Source: CADCVT01 sp036389485 (GTDB lineage: Bacteria; Actinomycetota; Thermoleophilia; Solirubrobacterales; Solirubrobacteraceae). From it: a stretch of DNA of 64,000 bases. Positions 17,701 through 25,388 of the stretch are shown here, piece after piece; position 1 is the first letter of the stretch; each line of letters opens with the position of its first letter. Both the position numbers and the translations under genes were made by a program. Under the pieces are notes generated by a model. It did not search any database and was not told where the DNA came from. It saw only the letters and a program-made list of their open reading frames with translations. The stretch is from contig DASVPR010000055.1 of assembly GCA_036389485.1 (NCBI GenBank), forward strand, positions 1 through 64,000, in the 5' to 3' direction.

Positions 17701-18300
17701 GAGGAGATCGACATCGCGCGCGTGCAGCGCGACGTCGCCGCGCGCGACGACCTCGCCTGGGTCCCGTGGCTCGCGATGCTGCTCGCCGAGCGCGGCGAGG
17801 CCGGCGAGGCCACCGCCCTCCTCGAGCGGCTCGCTCCCGACCGCTTCGCCGTCGTCGAGGAGGACGTCAACTGGCACACCCTCACCGAGCTCGCCGAGGC
17901 GGTCGTCGGCGTCGGCCACGTGGAGTGGGCGGCGCAGGTCTACGAGCGGCTCCTCCCGCACGCGCGCCTCCAGGCGGTGGTCGCCCGCGCCGTCGCGACG
18001 TACGGCCCGGCGAGCTACTTCCTCGGCCGGCTCGCCGCGACGTGCGGACGGTGGGAGGAGGCCGACGCGCACTTCGCCGCCGCGATCGCCGCCAACGAGA
18101 GGATCGGCGCGGCGCCGCGGCTGGCCCTCGCCCAGGAGCAGCGCGCGCTCGTCCTGCGCCGCCGCGGCGCGGCCGACCGGGCCGACGCGCTCCTCGCCGA
18201 GGCCCGCGCGGCGTACGGCCGGCTCGGGATTTCCCGCAACGACCGTGGAATTGGCGGGTCGCCGCTGACGGCCGATCAAATTGGGCGTTTGCCCTCCTGA
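14752..18300 (+). CDS. AfsR/SARP-type transcriptional regulator with AAA ATPase and TPR domains
   Basis: 1182 residues. Residues 1-95 are a winged-helix SARP DNA-binding domain (MLRIRVLGGLALEVDGQ start) and about 95-235 a bacterial transcriptional activation domain (BTAD) ending with RELGVAPSPATRELAERI. A low-complexity linker of six near-identical 8-residue units fills 244-291. The ATPase follows, with Walker A WGDPGIGKTRLAREL and Walker B FLIDDAHWADDP, then a long helical TPR-like region to the C-terminus. Such proteins act as cytosolic, ATP-dependent signal-controlled activators (STAND class), often of secondary metabolism. Target genes cannot be seen; there is no biosynthetic cluster beside it. 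Confidence 0.93.
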   Translation: MLRIRVLGGLALEVDGQPRPLPETARGRALLAFCALNLGSHPRARLAAALRPDVLDRSARATLRQAIWALRQAVGEDGDGGAIVADRDRFGLREDAVRVDVLELRALAEAGETAAALELAGGELLPELDDEWAVAARGAHHDEVGELLVRRAEEAAAAGDVASAVACARRALEHDPRSERAARTLMTRLAEAGDRPAALATYRTLGDRLRRELGVAPSPATRELAERIRAGEVFEPPAAEAREGGGGAVRSGGAGAVRSGGGGAVRSRGVGALRSGGAGATPPGGAGEARSGGADEAPLRIALPARLREAPRAPFVGREAAMARLRAAWDGAAAGARRLVEVWGDPGIGKTRLARELAVEAHERGAIVLLGAAEEDPLSPFQPFVEALTHVCRELSDEELAAIAGPSARDLARLVPALGDRLPDRDGAADGDDRLRLFEAVAQVLGALSRHAPVLFLIDDAHWADDPTLKLLRHLLRSARGPERILLLLTCRTGTAAPVRVEREINVERIRLQGLGPEEAHELLTATGCLVDDQERAQIVERTEGNPFFLELFGDADGGAIPVGVKEAIEQRVAGLSDEAREVLVLAAVAGQAFDVTVLEGAARWDVLAAVDEAVEAGVVEEDAEVFGRYRFRHALVRDVLYQEPSRVRRSRMHVHIARALEQRGGREAEVAHHLLAALPSGDALRAVTAAARAARRAGSMLAHEEAATLYRRALAAQPEGGLPDADRAEILIGLGEAEQRAGARDSARPALEEAAALAAKLDDGTLLARAALAHGGVGVVIAAPDPVTVRLLRDALALLDQDDPLRARVLARLSIELYYADRDEAEALSANAVALARRQREPAALAAALSARRVALWTPHHSEERLAVAAEMEENALRAGDREQALQAHNWLIVDLLELGEVAGVDAAIDDYERAAAEVGLPNYAWYVPLWRSMRAAMDGRWDAAQALAIEARDVGRRAQDANADLFWTIQEAHILIERGRFEEIDIARVQRDVAARDDLAWVPWLAMLLAERGEAGEATALLERLAPDRFAVVEEDVNWHTLTELAEAVVGVGHVEWAAQVYERLLPHARLQAVVARAVATYGPASYFLGRLAATCGRWEEADAHFAAAIAANERIGAAPRLALAQEQRALVLRRRGAADRADALLAEARAAYGRLGISRNDRGIGGSPLTADQIGRLPS
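15481..15624 (+). repeat. Six 24-bp direct repeats coding the AfsR linker
   Basis: Six in-frame units of 24 bases encode GG-A/G-GAVRSG-like octapeptides between the BTAD and ATPase domains. The first three are nearly identical and the last three have diverged. In-frame 24-bp units can change in number without frameshift, so copy number probably varies between strains. Confidence 0.85.
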
Positions 18301-18412
18301 TGTGGCGGGGATTGCCCTCACTACAGCGAGAGGGTCCGGTTTCGGCGCACACATATCCCCCCAGCCCCGGCCCTCTTGAGCGAGCTCTCAGGGCGGAATC
18401 CAAAGGCTCGCA

Positions 18413-18441
18413 GACGCGCCCGGCCTCGTGCCGGGCGCGTC
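18413..18441. terminator. Perfect 12-bp hairpin in the 197-base gap before the MurR gene
   Basis: GACGCGCCCGGC pairs perfectly with GCCGGGCGCGTC around a 5-base loop. No U-tract follows, so it is a GC-only terminator of the actinobacterial kind for the regulator ending at 18300, or an operator/attenuator about 55 bases before the start at 18498. The rest of the gap 18301-18497 shows nothing I can identify. Confidence 0.5.
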
Positions 18442-18497
18442 GCGCTTAAGCCCGTTGGAGGACTGCCGCCGAGGGGCGTCGAAGACACCCCTCGCCG

Positions 18498-19373
18498 ATG
18501 AAGCGATCCGCGACGACGACCGCACCTCCGCCCGCCGACGCGGGCCCGCAGAGCCTCTCGACGTACATCCAGGCCCGCTTCGACGAGTTCTCGCGCTCGC
18601 AGAAGGACGTGGCGCAGTACATCGTCGACCACCTGGACGAGGTGGCCTTCCAGACCGCCGAGGAGCTCGCCCGGCGCGCCAACACCTCCAGCTCGACCGT
18701 CGTGCGCTTCTCGCAGGCGCTCGGGTTCGAGGGCTATCCGGAGCTGCAGGCCTCCGCGCGCGAGGAGTACCGCCGCCGGCACGCGACGCCCGCCGCGACC
18801 GGCGGCGAGGTGGCGCCGCTGTTCTCGCTCGACCAGAGCCCGTTCGAGACCGCGCTCGCCGCCGACCACGTCAACGTGGAGGAGACCGCGCGCAAGGCGT
18901 CGCGCTCCGACGTCGAGGGCGCGATCAAGATGGTCGTCGGGGCCGAGAAGATCCTCATCGTCGGCACGGACCAGATGGCGTTCTTCGCGTCCTACCTGCG
19001 GCACCTCCTGATGCTGCTCGACCTGCGCGCCGAGGTCGCGGCGAGCCCGTCGCAGGAGGCGCTAGGGCGGCTCGGGCGCATCGACGACACGACGCTCGTG
19101 ATCGGGTTGTCGGCCGGCCGCCCGCACCCGCTCGTCACTCGCGCGATGAAGCTCGCCCGCCACCGCCGCGCGGCGACGATCGCGATCACCGACGCGACGC
19201 TGTCCGAGGTCGCCAAGCTCGCGCAGATCCGTCTCTACTACTCGTCGAACTCGCCGGCGTACGTGCGGTCCCACGCCGCGCTCCTCTCGCTCATCCAGGC
19301 GCTGGCCTACGGGGTCTACGCCCGCGACGAGACGCAGTACGAGGAGCGGATCAAGGCCTTCCGGCTGAAGTAA
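18498..19373 (+). CDS. MurR/RpiR-family transcriptional regulator (HTH_6 + SIS)
   Basis: 291 residues. The N-terminal HTH_6 domain (about 15-95) has VAQYIVDHLDEVAFQTAEEL and NTSSSTVVRFSQALGFEGYP, diagnostic of RpiR-type repressors. The SIS sugar-phosphate-binding domain (about 135-275) carries KILIVGTDQMAFFASYLRHL and LVIGLSAGRPHP. It would sense a phosphosugar (for example an amino-sugar phosphate) and repress a catabolic or glycan-recycling operon. No obvious target sits beside it; the RTX-like secreted protein follows. Confidence 0.92.
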   Translation: MKRSATTTAPPPADAGPQSLSTYIQARFDEFSRSQKDVAQYIVDHLDEVAFQTAEELARRANTSSSTVVRFSQALGFEGYPELQASAREEYRRRHATPAATGGEVAPLFSLDQSPFETALAADHVNVEETARKASRSDVEGAIKMVVGAEKILIVGTDQMAFFASYLRHLLMLLDLRAEVAASPSQEALGRLGRIDDTTLVIGLSAGRPHPLVTRAMKLARHRRAATIAITDATLSEVAKLAQIRLYYSSNSPAYVRSHAALLSLIQALAYGVYARDETQYEERIKAFRLK

Positions 19374-19411
19374 CCGCGAAACGTCGCGTGCTGCGCGGGG
19401 TTCAAGCGGTC

Positions 19412-20980
19412 GTGAGGGTCGCTCCGGCAGCCCTGCTCGTCGCGCTCCTGGTCGCGGCTCCGGCCGACGCCGCCGTCGTCACGCGGGAGGACGCCCGCGC
19501 GGTCTTCCACGGCGGCGACGAGGCAAACGACGTGACGGTGCGCGGCTCGAACGAGGTCGTACGCGTCCGCGACGAGGCCGCGCCGCTCGACATCGCTTCG
19601 TCGGCCGAGGGGTTCTGCGTGCGGGTCGACGAGCACGAGGTCGAGTGCAGGCAGACGGCGCCCGTGGCGGTTCACACCGGTGGCGGCGACGACCGGCTGC
19701 ACGTCACCGGCGCGCCCCTTCGGGCCTACGCCGAGCTCGGCGAAGGCAACGACACCGCCGAGGCCGAGAGCGGCTACATCGTCGGCGGTCCGGGCGACGA
19801 CGAGCTGCGCGGCGCCCTCGTTCGGGGCGGCGCCGGCGACGACCTCGTCACCGTGGTCGACGAGCTCGGCCACTCCGGCGCCGGAGAGGAAGGCGACGAC
19901 GTCGTCGTCGGCTCGGGAGCGTCGGACGAGCTGTCCGGCGGGCCCGGCCGCGATCGCATCGAGGCCGGCGCGGGCGACGACGAGTTGCTGGACGAGGACG
20001 GCGCTTCGCCGGCGCCGGACGTGTACGACGGTGGGCCCGGTACCGACCGGATGCTGTACGGGGACCAGGAGTTCAGGTCGAGCCCGACGCCGCGCACCGC
20101 GGCCGTCACCGTCGACCTCGCGGCCGGCACCGCCGGCGCGCCCGGCGAGCACGACGCCCTCGCGGGGCTCGAGGGCGCGGTCGGGACCGACTACGACGAT
20201 CTGCTGAGCGGGACCGACGGCGCGGACCGCCTCGACGGCGGGGACGGGAACGACGTCGTGGACGGGCGCGGCGGCGCCGACCTGCTCGAGGACGGCCCGG
20301 GCTCCGACCGCGTCTCGGGCGGCGACGGCGACGACGAGCTGCGCTCCCGCGCCGGCGACGACGTGCTCGACGGCGGTCCCGGAGCGGACGTCCTCCACGG
20401 GTTGTTCGGGCGGGACACGCTGCTCGGCGGCGACGGCCCCGACCGCCTCTCCGGCGGCGAGGGCCCCGACGTCCTCGACGCCGGCGCGGGCAGCGACGTC
20501 GTGCACGCCGAGGGCGACTTCGTCCGCGACGCGGTCCGGTGCGGCGACGACGCGGACGTCACGGTCGCTGACCGCGGCGACGTCGTCGACCCCGCCTGCG
20601 AGTCGGCCCGGCTCGTGCCGGTGCCGTTCCCGCGCTTCCTCACCGCACCAGGGCAGCGCGGCCCGGCCGTCTCCCTCGTCCTCCGTCGCTCGGCGCTGCT
20701 CGAGGTCGGCTGCCTGGCGAGCCTCATGGGCCGGGACCCGCGGCTCGTGCTGTACGTGGGCGGCCGCGAGGTCGGCCGGGCGGGATGGGAGTGCGGGTGG
20801 AACGACCTCGACCCGTTCCGGGGGCGGTACACCACGCACGTCTACGTGACCCTGACGGCGGCCGCGGCCCGGCGGCTGCGGCGCGAGCGGCGATTGCGCG
20901 CGGTCGCCGTGATCGACCTCGGGCTCGAGGCGCAGCTCCTGCTGAAGGAGCGCCTGGTGCTGCGGTCAAGCATTCGCTGA
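19412..20980 (+). CDS. Secreted RTX-like calcium-binding repeat protein
   Basis: 522 residues from GTG 19412; GTG 19388 is an alternative that extends the N-terminus by 8. Either start gives a signal peptide (APAALLVALLVAAPADA, cleavage after ADA). Residues from about 85 to 370 carry many GGxGxD-type nonapeptides (GGPGDDELRG, GGAGDDLV, GGDGNDVVDG, GGDGDDELRS, GGPGADVLHG), which bind Ca2+ in a parallel beta roll. The C-terminal 120 residues have no repeats, contain Cys and Trp and form an unknown cap domain. No type I secretion genes are nearby; export is probably by Sec. Function unknown: a cell-surface or extracellular structural role is likely. Confidence 0.85.
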   Translation: MRVAPAALLVALLVAAPADAAVVTREDARAVFHGGDEANDVTVRGSNEVVRVRDEAAPLDIASSAEGFCVRVDEHEVECRQTAPVAVHTGGGDDRLHVTGAPLRAYAELGEGNDTAEAESGYIVGGPGDDELRGALVRGGAGDDLVTVVDELGHSGAGEEGDDVVVGSGASDELSGGPGRDRIEAGAGDDELLDEDGASPAPDVYDGGPGTDRMLYGDQEFRSSPTPRTAAVTVDLAAGTAGAPGEHDALAGLEGAVGTDYDDLLSGTDGADRLDGGDGNDVVDGRGGADLLEDGPGSDRVSGGDGDDELRSRAGDDVLDGGPGADVLHGLFGRDTLLGGDGPDRLSGGEGPDVLDAGAGSDVVHAEGDFVRDAVRCGDDADVTVADRGDVVDPACESARLVPVPFPRFLTAPGQRGPAVSLVLRRSALLEVGCLASLMGRDPRLVLYVGGREVGRAGWECGWNDLDPFRGRYTTHVYVTLTAAAARRLRRERRLRAVAVIDLGLEAQLLLKERLVLRSSIR

Positions 20981-21012
20981 TTGCGCCATCTGGCGCTTGC
21001 GGCCTGCGGCTC

Positions 21013-21018
21013 TACACT
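21013..21018 (+). promoter_or_regulatory. -10 element of pdxST
   Basis: TACACT (TANNNT) ends 8 bases before the ATG at 21027, implying a leaderless pdxS mRNA. It supports this ATG over an in-frame ATG ten codons upstream. Confidence 0.5.
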
Positions 21019-21026
21019 CGTTCGCG

Positions 21027-21911
21027 ATGCGCGACGAAGCGACGTTCCGGGTCAAGACGGGCCACGCCGAGATGCTCAAGGGCGGCGTCATCATGGACGT
21101 CGTCACGCCCGCCGAGGCGGAGGTCGCCGAGGCGGCCGGCGCGGTCGCGGTGATGGCGCTGGAGCGCGTGCCCGCCGACATCCGCCGCGACGGCGGCGTC
21201 GCCCGGATGTCCGACCCGTCGATGATCAAGGGGATCAAGGCCGCGGTCTCGATTCCCGTCATGGCGAAGGCGCGCATCGGGCACTTCGTCGAGGCGCAGG
21301 TGCTGGAGGCGCTGGAGGTCGACTACATCGACGAGTCCGAAGTGCTGACGCCCGCCGACGAGGCGCACCACATCGACAAGTGGGCGTTCAAGGTCCCCTT
21401 CGTCTGCGGCGCGACGAGCCTCGGCGAGGCGCTGCGGCGCATCGGCGAGGGCGCCGCGATGATCCGCTCGAAGGGCGAGGCGGGGACCGGCGACATCGTC
21501 GAGGCCGTTCGCCACATGCGCTCGATCACCGGCGACATCCGGCGGCTGACGACGCTGGACGACGCGGAGCTGGCGACCGCGGCGAAGGAGCACCAGGCGC
21601 CGCTCGACGTCGTGCGGTCGGTGGCGCGCGCCGGGAAGCTGCCGGTGCCGCTGTTCAGCGCCGGCGGCATCGCGACGCCCGCCGACGCCGCGCTGATGAT
21701 GCAGCTCGGCGCCGAGGCGGTGTTCGTCGGCTCCGGCATCTTCAAGTCCGAGGATCCCGAGCGCCGGGCGCGCGCGATCGTCGAGGCGACCACGCACTTC
21801 CGCGATCCGGAGCGGATCGCCGCGGCCTCCGAGGGCCTGGGGACGCCGATGTCCTCGCTCGAGGCGCGCAAGCTCGGCGACGAGCAGCTGCTCGCCGTCC
21901 GCGGCTGGTGA
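21027..21911 (+). CDS. pdxS: Pyridoxal 5'-phosphate synthase, PdxS lyase subunit
   Basis: 294 residues, the standard PdxS length. It forms the (beta/alpha)8 barrel that makes PLP from ribose 5-phosphate, glyceraldehyde 3-phosphate and ammonia supplied by PdxT. The N-terminus (VKTGHAEMLKGGVIMDVV) and catalytic Lys81 in VMAKARIGHF are intact, as are DYIDESEVLTPAD and PLFSAGGIATPADAALMMQLG. It works as a dodecamer decorated by PdxT. The gene is coupled to pdxT by a GTGA overlap. The usual neighbour yebC is 34 kb away here. Confidence 0.97.
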   Translation: MRDEATFRVKTGHAEMLKGGVIMDVVTPAEAEVAEAAGAVAVMALERVPADIRRDGGVARMSDPSMIKGIKAAVSIPVMAKARIGHFVEAQVLEALEVDYIDESEVLTPADEAHHIDKWAFKVPFVCGATSLGEALRRIGEGAAMIRSKGEAGTGDIVEAVRHMRSITGDIRRLTTLDDAELATAAKEHQAPLDVVRSVARAGKLPVPLFSAGGIATPADAALMMQLGAEAVFVGSGIFKSEDPERRARAIVEATTHFRDPERIAAASEGLGTPMSSLEARKLGDEQLLAVRGW

Positions 21912-22531
21912 GCGCGGGCGCCAACGGGGCCGGGCCCAGCCGGCCGCCGCGCGTCGGGGTGCTCGCATTGCAGGGCGGGTTCGCGGCGCACGCCTCGGTG
22001 CTGCGCCGGCTCGGGGCCGAGGTGGTCGAGGTAAGGGTGCCGGCGGAGCTCGAGGGGCTCGACGGGCTGGTCATGCCCGGTGGCGAGTCCACCACGATGA
22101 CGCTGGGCGTCGAGCGCGAGGGGCTCGCCGCGCCGCTGCGGGCGTTCGGCAAGCCGATCCTCGGGACGTGCGCCGGGATGATCATGCTCGACCGCGAGCA
22201 CCTCGGGATCCTTGACGTGCGCACCGAGCGCAACGCGTTCGGTCCCCAGATCCGCTCCTTCGAGGCCGACCTGGAGGTCTTCGGCGGCACGATGCGGGCG
22301 GTCTTCATCCGTGCGCCGTGGGTCGCGGAGGCGGGCGACGAGGTGGAGGTGCTCGCTTCGGTCGACGGCCACCCGGTCGCGGTGCGCCAGGGGAACGTCC
22401 TCGCCGTCGCGTTCCACCCCGAGCTGACGGACGACACGCGCGTCCACGAGGCGTTCCTCGCGCTACTCGACGACGAGCCCGTGCCGGACCGTGTTCTCCG
22501 TGACGACGCGGGGCTCGACGAAGTGCAGTAG
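21908..22531 (+). CDS. pdxT: Pyridoxal 5'-phosphate synthase, PdxT glutaminase subunit
   Basis: 207 residues of a class I glutamine amidotransferase. The nucleophile is Cys88 in LGTCAGM, with His170 and Glu172 in AFHPELT completing the triad; MPGGESTTM and ERNAFGPQIRSFE are PdxT signatures. It hydrolyses glutamine and channels ammonia to PdxS. The N-terminus is about 12 residues longer than usual because the GTG overlaps the pdxS stop. The last 69 bases overlap the end of the convergent P5C dehydrogenase gene. Confidence 0.96.
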   Translation: MSAGANGAGPSRPPRVGVLALQGGFAAHASVLRRLGAEVVEVRVPAELEGLDGLVMPGGESTTMTLGVEREGLAAPLRAFGKPILGTCAGMIMLDREHLGILDVRTERNAFGPQIRSFEADLEVFGGTMRAVFIRAPWVAEAGDEVEVLASVDGHPVAVRQGNVLAVAFHPELTDDTRVHEAFLALLDDEPVPDRVLRDDAGLDEVQ

Positions 22532-24022
22532 GTAGTCGGGGCCGCCCGCCTTCGTGCCTGTGCCGCTCAGGCGGTTGCCGCCGAACGGCTGGCGGCCGAC
22601 CATCGCGCCGGTGATGCGGCGGTTGACGTAGAGGTTGCCGACGGGATTGCGGCGCGCGACGTGCTCGACCGTCCGCGGGTTGCGGCAGAAGAGGCCGCTC
22701 GTCAGGGCGTAGCTGAGGCCGTCGATGACGTCGAGGGCGGCGTCGACGTCCTTCACCGCCTCGATCGTGAGGAGCGGGCCGAAGATCTCGTTGCGCAGCA
22801 CGTCGCTGCTCGGGTCGAGGTGCGCCGCGACGCTGGGCCGGACGAACCAGCCGTTCTCCGGGACGTCGTCCTGGCGCGCGACGACCTTGTCCCCGCATTC
22901 CGCGATGTACCGCTCGATGCGCTCCTGCGCCTCGGGCTCGATGACCGGCGGGACGTCGGTGCCGAACGTGTCCGCCTGGCCGACCTGCAGCGTCGGGACC
23001 GCGCCCGCCACGCGCTCGATCAGCTGGTCGGCGATCGCCTCGTGGACGAGGACGCGGTCCGCCGCGCTGCACTTCTGGCCCGCGTAGATGAAGGCCGAGT
23101 CGACGAGGGCGGGGACGGCGTCGTCGAGGTCGGCGTCCGCGTCCACGATCACGCAGTTCTTGCCGCCCATCTCGGCGACGACGCGCTTGAGCTGCTTCTG
23201 ACCGCGCTGCGTGCGCGCGGCCTGCTCGATGATCCTCAGGCCGACCTCGCCGCTGCCGGTGAACGCGATCGTCGCGACCTTCGGGTGCTCGACGAGCGCC
23301 GCGCCCACGTCGCCCTCCCCCGGGAGCAGGTGGAGCACGTCGTCCGGGAGGCCCGCCTCCTTCAGCGCGCGCGTCAGCTCGTACCCGCAGCCCGGCGACT
23401 GCTCGGCCGGCTTGAGGACGACGGTGTTGCCGGTCGCCAGCGCGGCCGCGGCCATCCCGAGCGGGATCGCGATCGGGAAGTTCCACGGCGCGATGACGGC
23501 GCAGACGCCGCGCGGGTGGTAGGTGAGCTCGTTGCGCTCGCCGGGCGGCTGGAGCAGCGGCGGGCCCTGGTCCTGCAGGTCGATGGCCTGTCGGGCGTAG
23601 TACTCGAGGAAGTCGATGGCCTCGCAGACGTCGGCGTCCGCCTCGTCCCAGGGCTTCGCGCACTCGCGCACGGCCAGCGCGGCGAGGACGTGCCTGCGCC
23701 CCCGCATGATCGCCGCGGCCTCGACGAGGATCCGCGCGCGCTCGCGCACCGGCGTCTCCTCCCACGCGCGGAACGCTGTCGCCGCGCGCTCGACGGCTTC
23801 CGTCGCCTCGTTCGTCGTGGCCTTCGCGGCGGTCGCGACGACGCGTTGCGGGTTGCCGGGGTCGGTGCTGACCAGCTCCTCGCCGTGGCGCTGGCCGTTC
23901 CCGATCCAGACCGGTGCTCTGATCGGCAGCTGCGGGTCGAGCTCGGCGAGGCCGTCGAGGAGCTTCTGCCGGTCGGCCGCGCGTCGGAGTTCGAGGATCG
24001 GCTCGTTGGTGAAGCCGTTCAC
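22463..24022 (-). CDS. pruA: L-glutamate gamma-semialdehyde (P5C) dehydrogenase
   Basis: 519 residues, aldehyde dehydrogenase superfamily. It oxidises glutamate semialdehyde to glutamate with NAD+, the second step of proline degradation. Visible features: NAD-binding APWNFPIAIPLGM, FTGSGEVG, the general-base Glu284 in AEMGGKN and the nucleophile Cys318 in YAGQKCSAADR. The C-terminal GGxKxSGxG variant NRLSGTGTKAGGPDYLLHF is the P5CDH-type ending. GTG 24022 overlaps the proline dehydrogenase stop (GTGA), so the two enzymes are co-translated, fitting substrate channelling. Confidence 0.95.
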   Translation of the reverse strand: MNGFTNEPILELRRAADRQKLLDGLAELDPQLPIRAPVWIGNGQRHGEELVSTDPGNPQRVVATAAKATTNEATEAVERAATAFRAWEETPVRERARILVEAAAIMRGRRHVLAALAVRECAKPWDEADADVCEAIDFLEYYARQAIDLQDQGPPLLQPPGERNELTYHPRGVCAVIAPWNFPIAIPLGMAAAALATGNTVVLKPAEQSPGCGYELTRALKEAGLPDDVLHLLPGEGDVGAALVEHPKVATIAFTGSGEVGLRIIEQAARTQRGQKQLKRVVAEMGGKNCVIVDADADLDDAVPALVDSAFIYAGQKCSAADRVLVHEAIADQLIERVAGAVPTLQVGQADTFGTDVPPVIEPEAQERIERYIAECGDKVVARQDDVPENGWFVRPSVAAHLDPSSDVLRNEIFGPLLTIEAVKDVDAALDVIDGLSYALTSGLFCRNPRTVEHVARRNPVGNLYVNRRITGAMVGRQPFGGNRLSGTGTKAGGPDYLLHFVEPRVVTENTVRHGLVVE

Positions 24023-25359
24023 GGGGCGGCCAGCAGCTCCTCGAGCGGGCGGCCCGACTGGATCTCGTGGAGGAACGAGTCGTTGCTCGTGTTCTCGAGG
24101 AGGCGGCGGACGAGGTACGCCATGCCGGCGACGAGGTCCCCGACGGGGCAGTAGGTGCGGACCCTGAGGCCGTTCTTCGCGAGGGCGTCCTGGAGGTCGT
24201 CGCCGAGCCCTCTGAGGACCTGGAACTCGACGTCCCTCGGGTCGCCGTCCAGCCGGCGGTTCTGGGCGATCGCGTGGGCGACGCTGCGGAGGTTGTGCGA
24301 GGCGATCGCGACGCGGACGTGGGGGCGGGCTTCGAGGAGTCGCGTGGTGAGCAGCTCGAAGGTGCGGTCGGAGTCCGCCTTCTCCTCGAAGACGGGCGAG
24401 TCCCAGCCGTGCTGGCGGGCCTCGACGACCTCGTGGTCCCAGTAGGCCCCCTTCACGAGGCGGATGACGAGCGGGTGGTCGCGGTTCGCGTGCGCTGCCC
24501 ATGCCGTGAGCCGTTCGGCCAGCTCCGGCGCGTCGCGAAGGTACGCCTGGAGGACGAGTCCCGCGCTGGGCCCGTCCTTGAACTCGTCCTCCCCGAGCAG
24601 CTCGAGCACGACGTCCGTGACGGCCTCGCGGGTGTCGAGCGACTCCATGTCGATGTGGAGGTGGGCTCGGAGGTCCTTCGCCTGCCGCAGGAGGGCGCGG
24701 AGGCGGGGCGCGGCGTCCTGCTTGCCTCTCTCGGGCGCGTCCGGCCTGAGGAGCGGGGTGAGCGCGGAGACCTTGACGGACAGGTTCGCCCTTGGGAGCG
24801 GGCCGGCGGTGTCGCTCTCCAGCTCCGGCTTCGGCTCGAACTTGGCGTAGGTGGCGGCGAGCTGGTCGAGCGCCTTGGCGCACCGCTGCGCGTAGCGGTC
24901 GGCTTCGGCTTCGGTGACCGTCGCCTCGCCGAGGAGGTCGACGGTCGCCGCGACGTTGCGCTTCCACAGCTGGCGGAGGACCGGCAGCGCGTCCTCGGGG
25001 TCCTCGCCGACGATGAACCGGTGCGCCATGCGCTTGATGCCCGTCGCGGCGGCGGCGCCGAGCGCGGCGCGGCCGGGCCTGCTGTTGCCCATCCGCATCG
25101 CGACGCCGATGCTCGGAGGCTTCTCGTCGACCTCGCCGAGGAAGCCGGTGAGGTGGCGGGCGAGGTCGTCGAACGAGCGGCACGCCGGGACGACGTCGAC
25201 GAACCGGAACAGCGCCGCCTTCAGCTCGGCGTCCTGGGACGCGAAGTCCATCGCCTTGTCGTCGATGACCTTCAGGGGGTTGCGGCTCGGTGGCGGGAAC
25301 GCCTTCGCGAGATCGCGCCCGATGGCGAGGATCTCGGCGTCGAGGGCGTCCGCGGCCAC
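24019..25359 (-). CDS. putA: Proline dehydrogenase
   Basis: 446 residues, FAD-dependent PRODH barrel. It oxidises proline to P5C and passes electrons to quinone. Motifs seen: LSVKVSALTPLL, AHLHIDMES, LVLQAYLRDAPE, VIRLVKGAYWDHEV (FAD and proline binding) and a C-terminal VRTYCPVGDLVAGMAYLVRR with the Arg-Arg pair that binds the proline carboxylate. It is longer than minimal monofunctional PRODH (about 310), with an extra N-terminal helical region of about 150 residues as in PutA-type enzymes. It is the first gene of the operon, with TACGTT ending 6 bases before GTG 25359. The symbol refers to the PRODH domain only; PutA fusions also contain P5CDH. Confidence 0.93.
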   Translation of the reverse strand: MAADALDAEILAIGRDLAKAFPPPSRNPLKVIDDKAMDFASQDAELKAALFRFVDVVPACRSFDDLARHLTGFLGEVDEKPPSIGVAMRMGNSRPGRAALGAAAATGIKRMAHRFIVGEDPEDALPVLRQLWKRNVAATVDLLGEATVTEAEADRYAQRCAKALDQLAATYAKFEPKPELESDTAGPLPRANLSVKVSALTPLLRPDAPERGKQDAAPRLRALLRQAKDLRAHLHIDMESLDTREAVTDVVLELLGEDEFKDGPSAGLVLQAYLRDAPELAERLTAWAAHANRDHPLVIRLVKGAYWDHEVVEARQHGWDSPVFEEKADSDRTFELLTTRLLEARPHVRVAIASHNLRSVAHAIAQNRRLDGDPRDVEFQVLRGLGDDLQDALAKNGLRVRTYCPVGDLVAGMAYLVRRLLENTSNDSFLHEIQSGRPLEELLAAP

Positions 25360-25365
25360 ACCGGC

Positions 25366-25371
25366 AACGTA
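25366..25371 (-). promoter_or_regulatory. -10 element of the proline degradation operon
   Basis: On the reverse strand this reads TACGTT, ending 6 bases before GTG 25359. It lies in the 29-base gap after the upstream gene and gives a leaderless start. Confidence 0.45.
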
Positions 25372-25388
25372 CCCGGGGCGGGTGCGTT

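Noticed and set aside
13675..18354. Very long reverse-strand open frame (about 1560 codons) opposite the AfsR-like gene
   Set aside because: Arg/Ala/Pro-rich translation with no domain; it is the antisense shadow of GC-rich coding sequence. The forward frame has clear SARP, ATPase and TPR regions.
19388..20980. RTX toxin or hemolysin
   Set aside because: The calcium-binding repeats are clear but there is no type I secretion system, acyltransferase or toxin domain; only a generic secreted repeat protein can be supported.
20983..20996. Terminator hairpin GCGCCA-TC-TGGCGC before pdxS
   Set aside because: The loop would be only 2-4 bases and the stem 5 bp with no U-tract; too weak to call.
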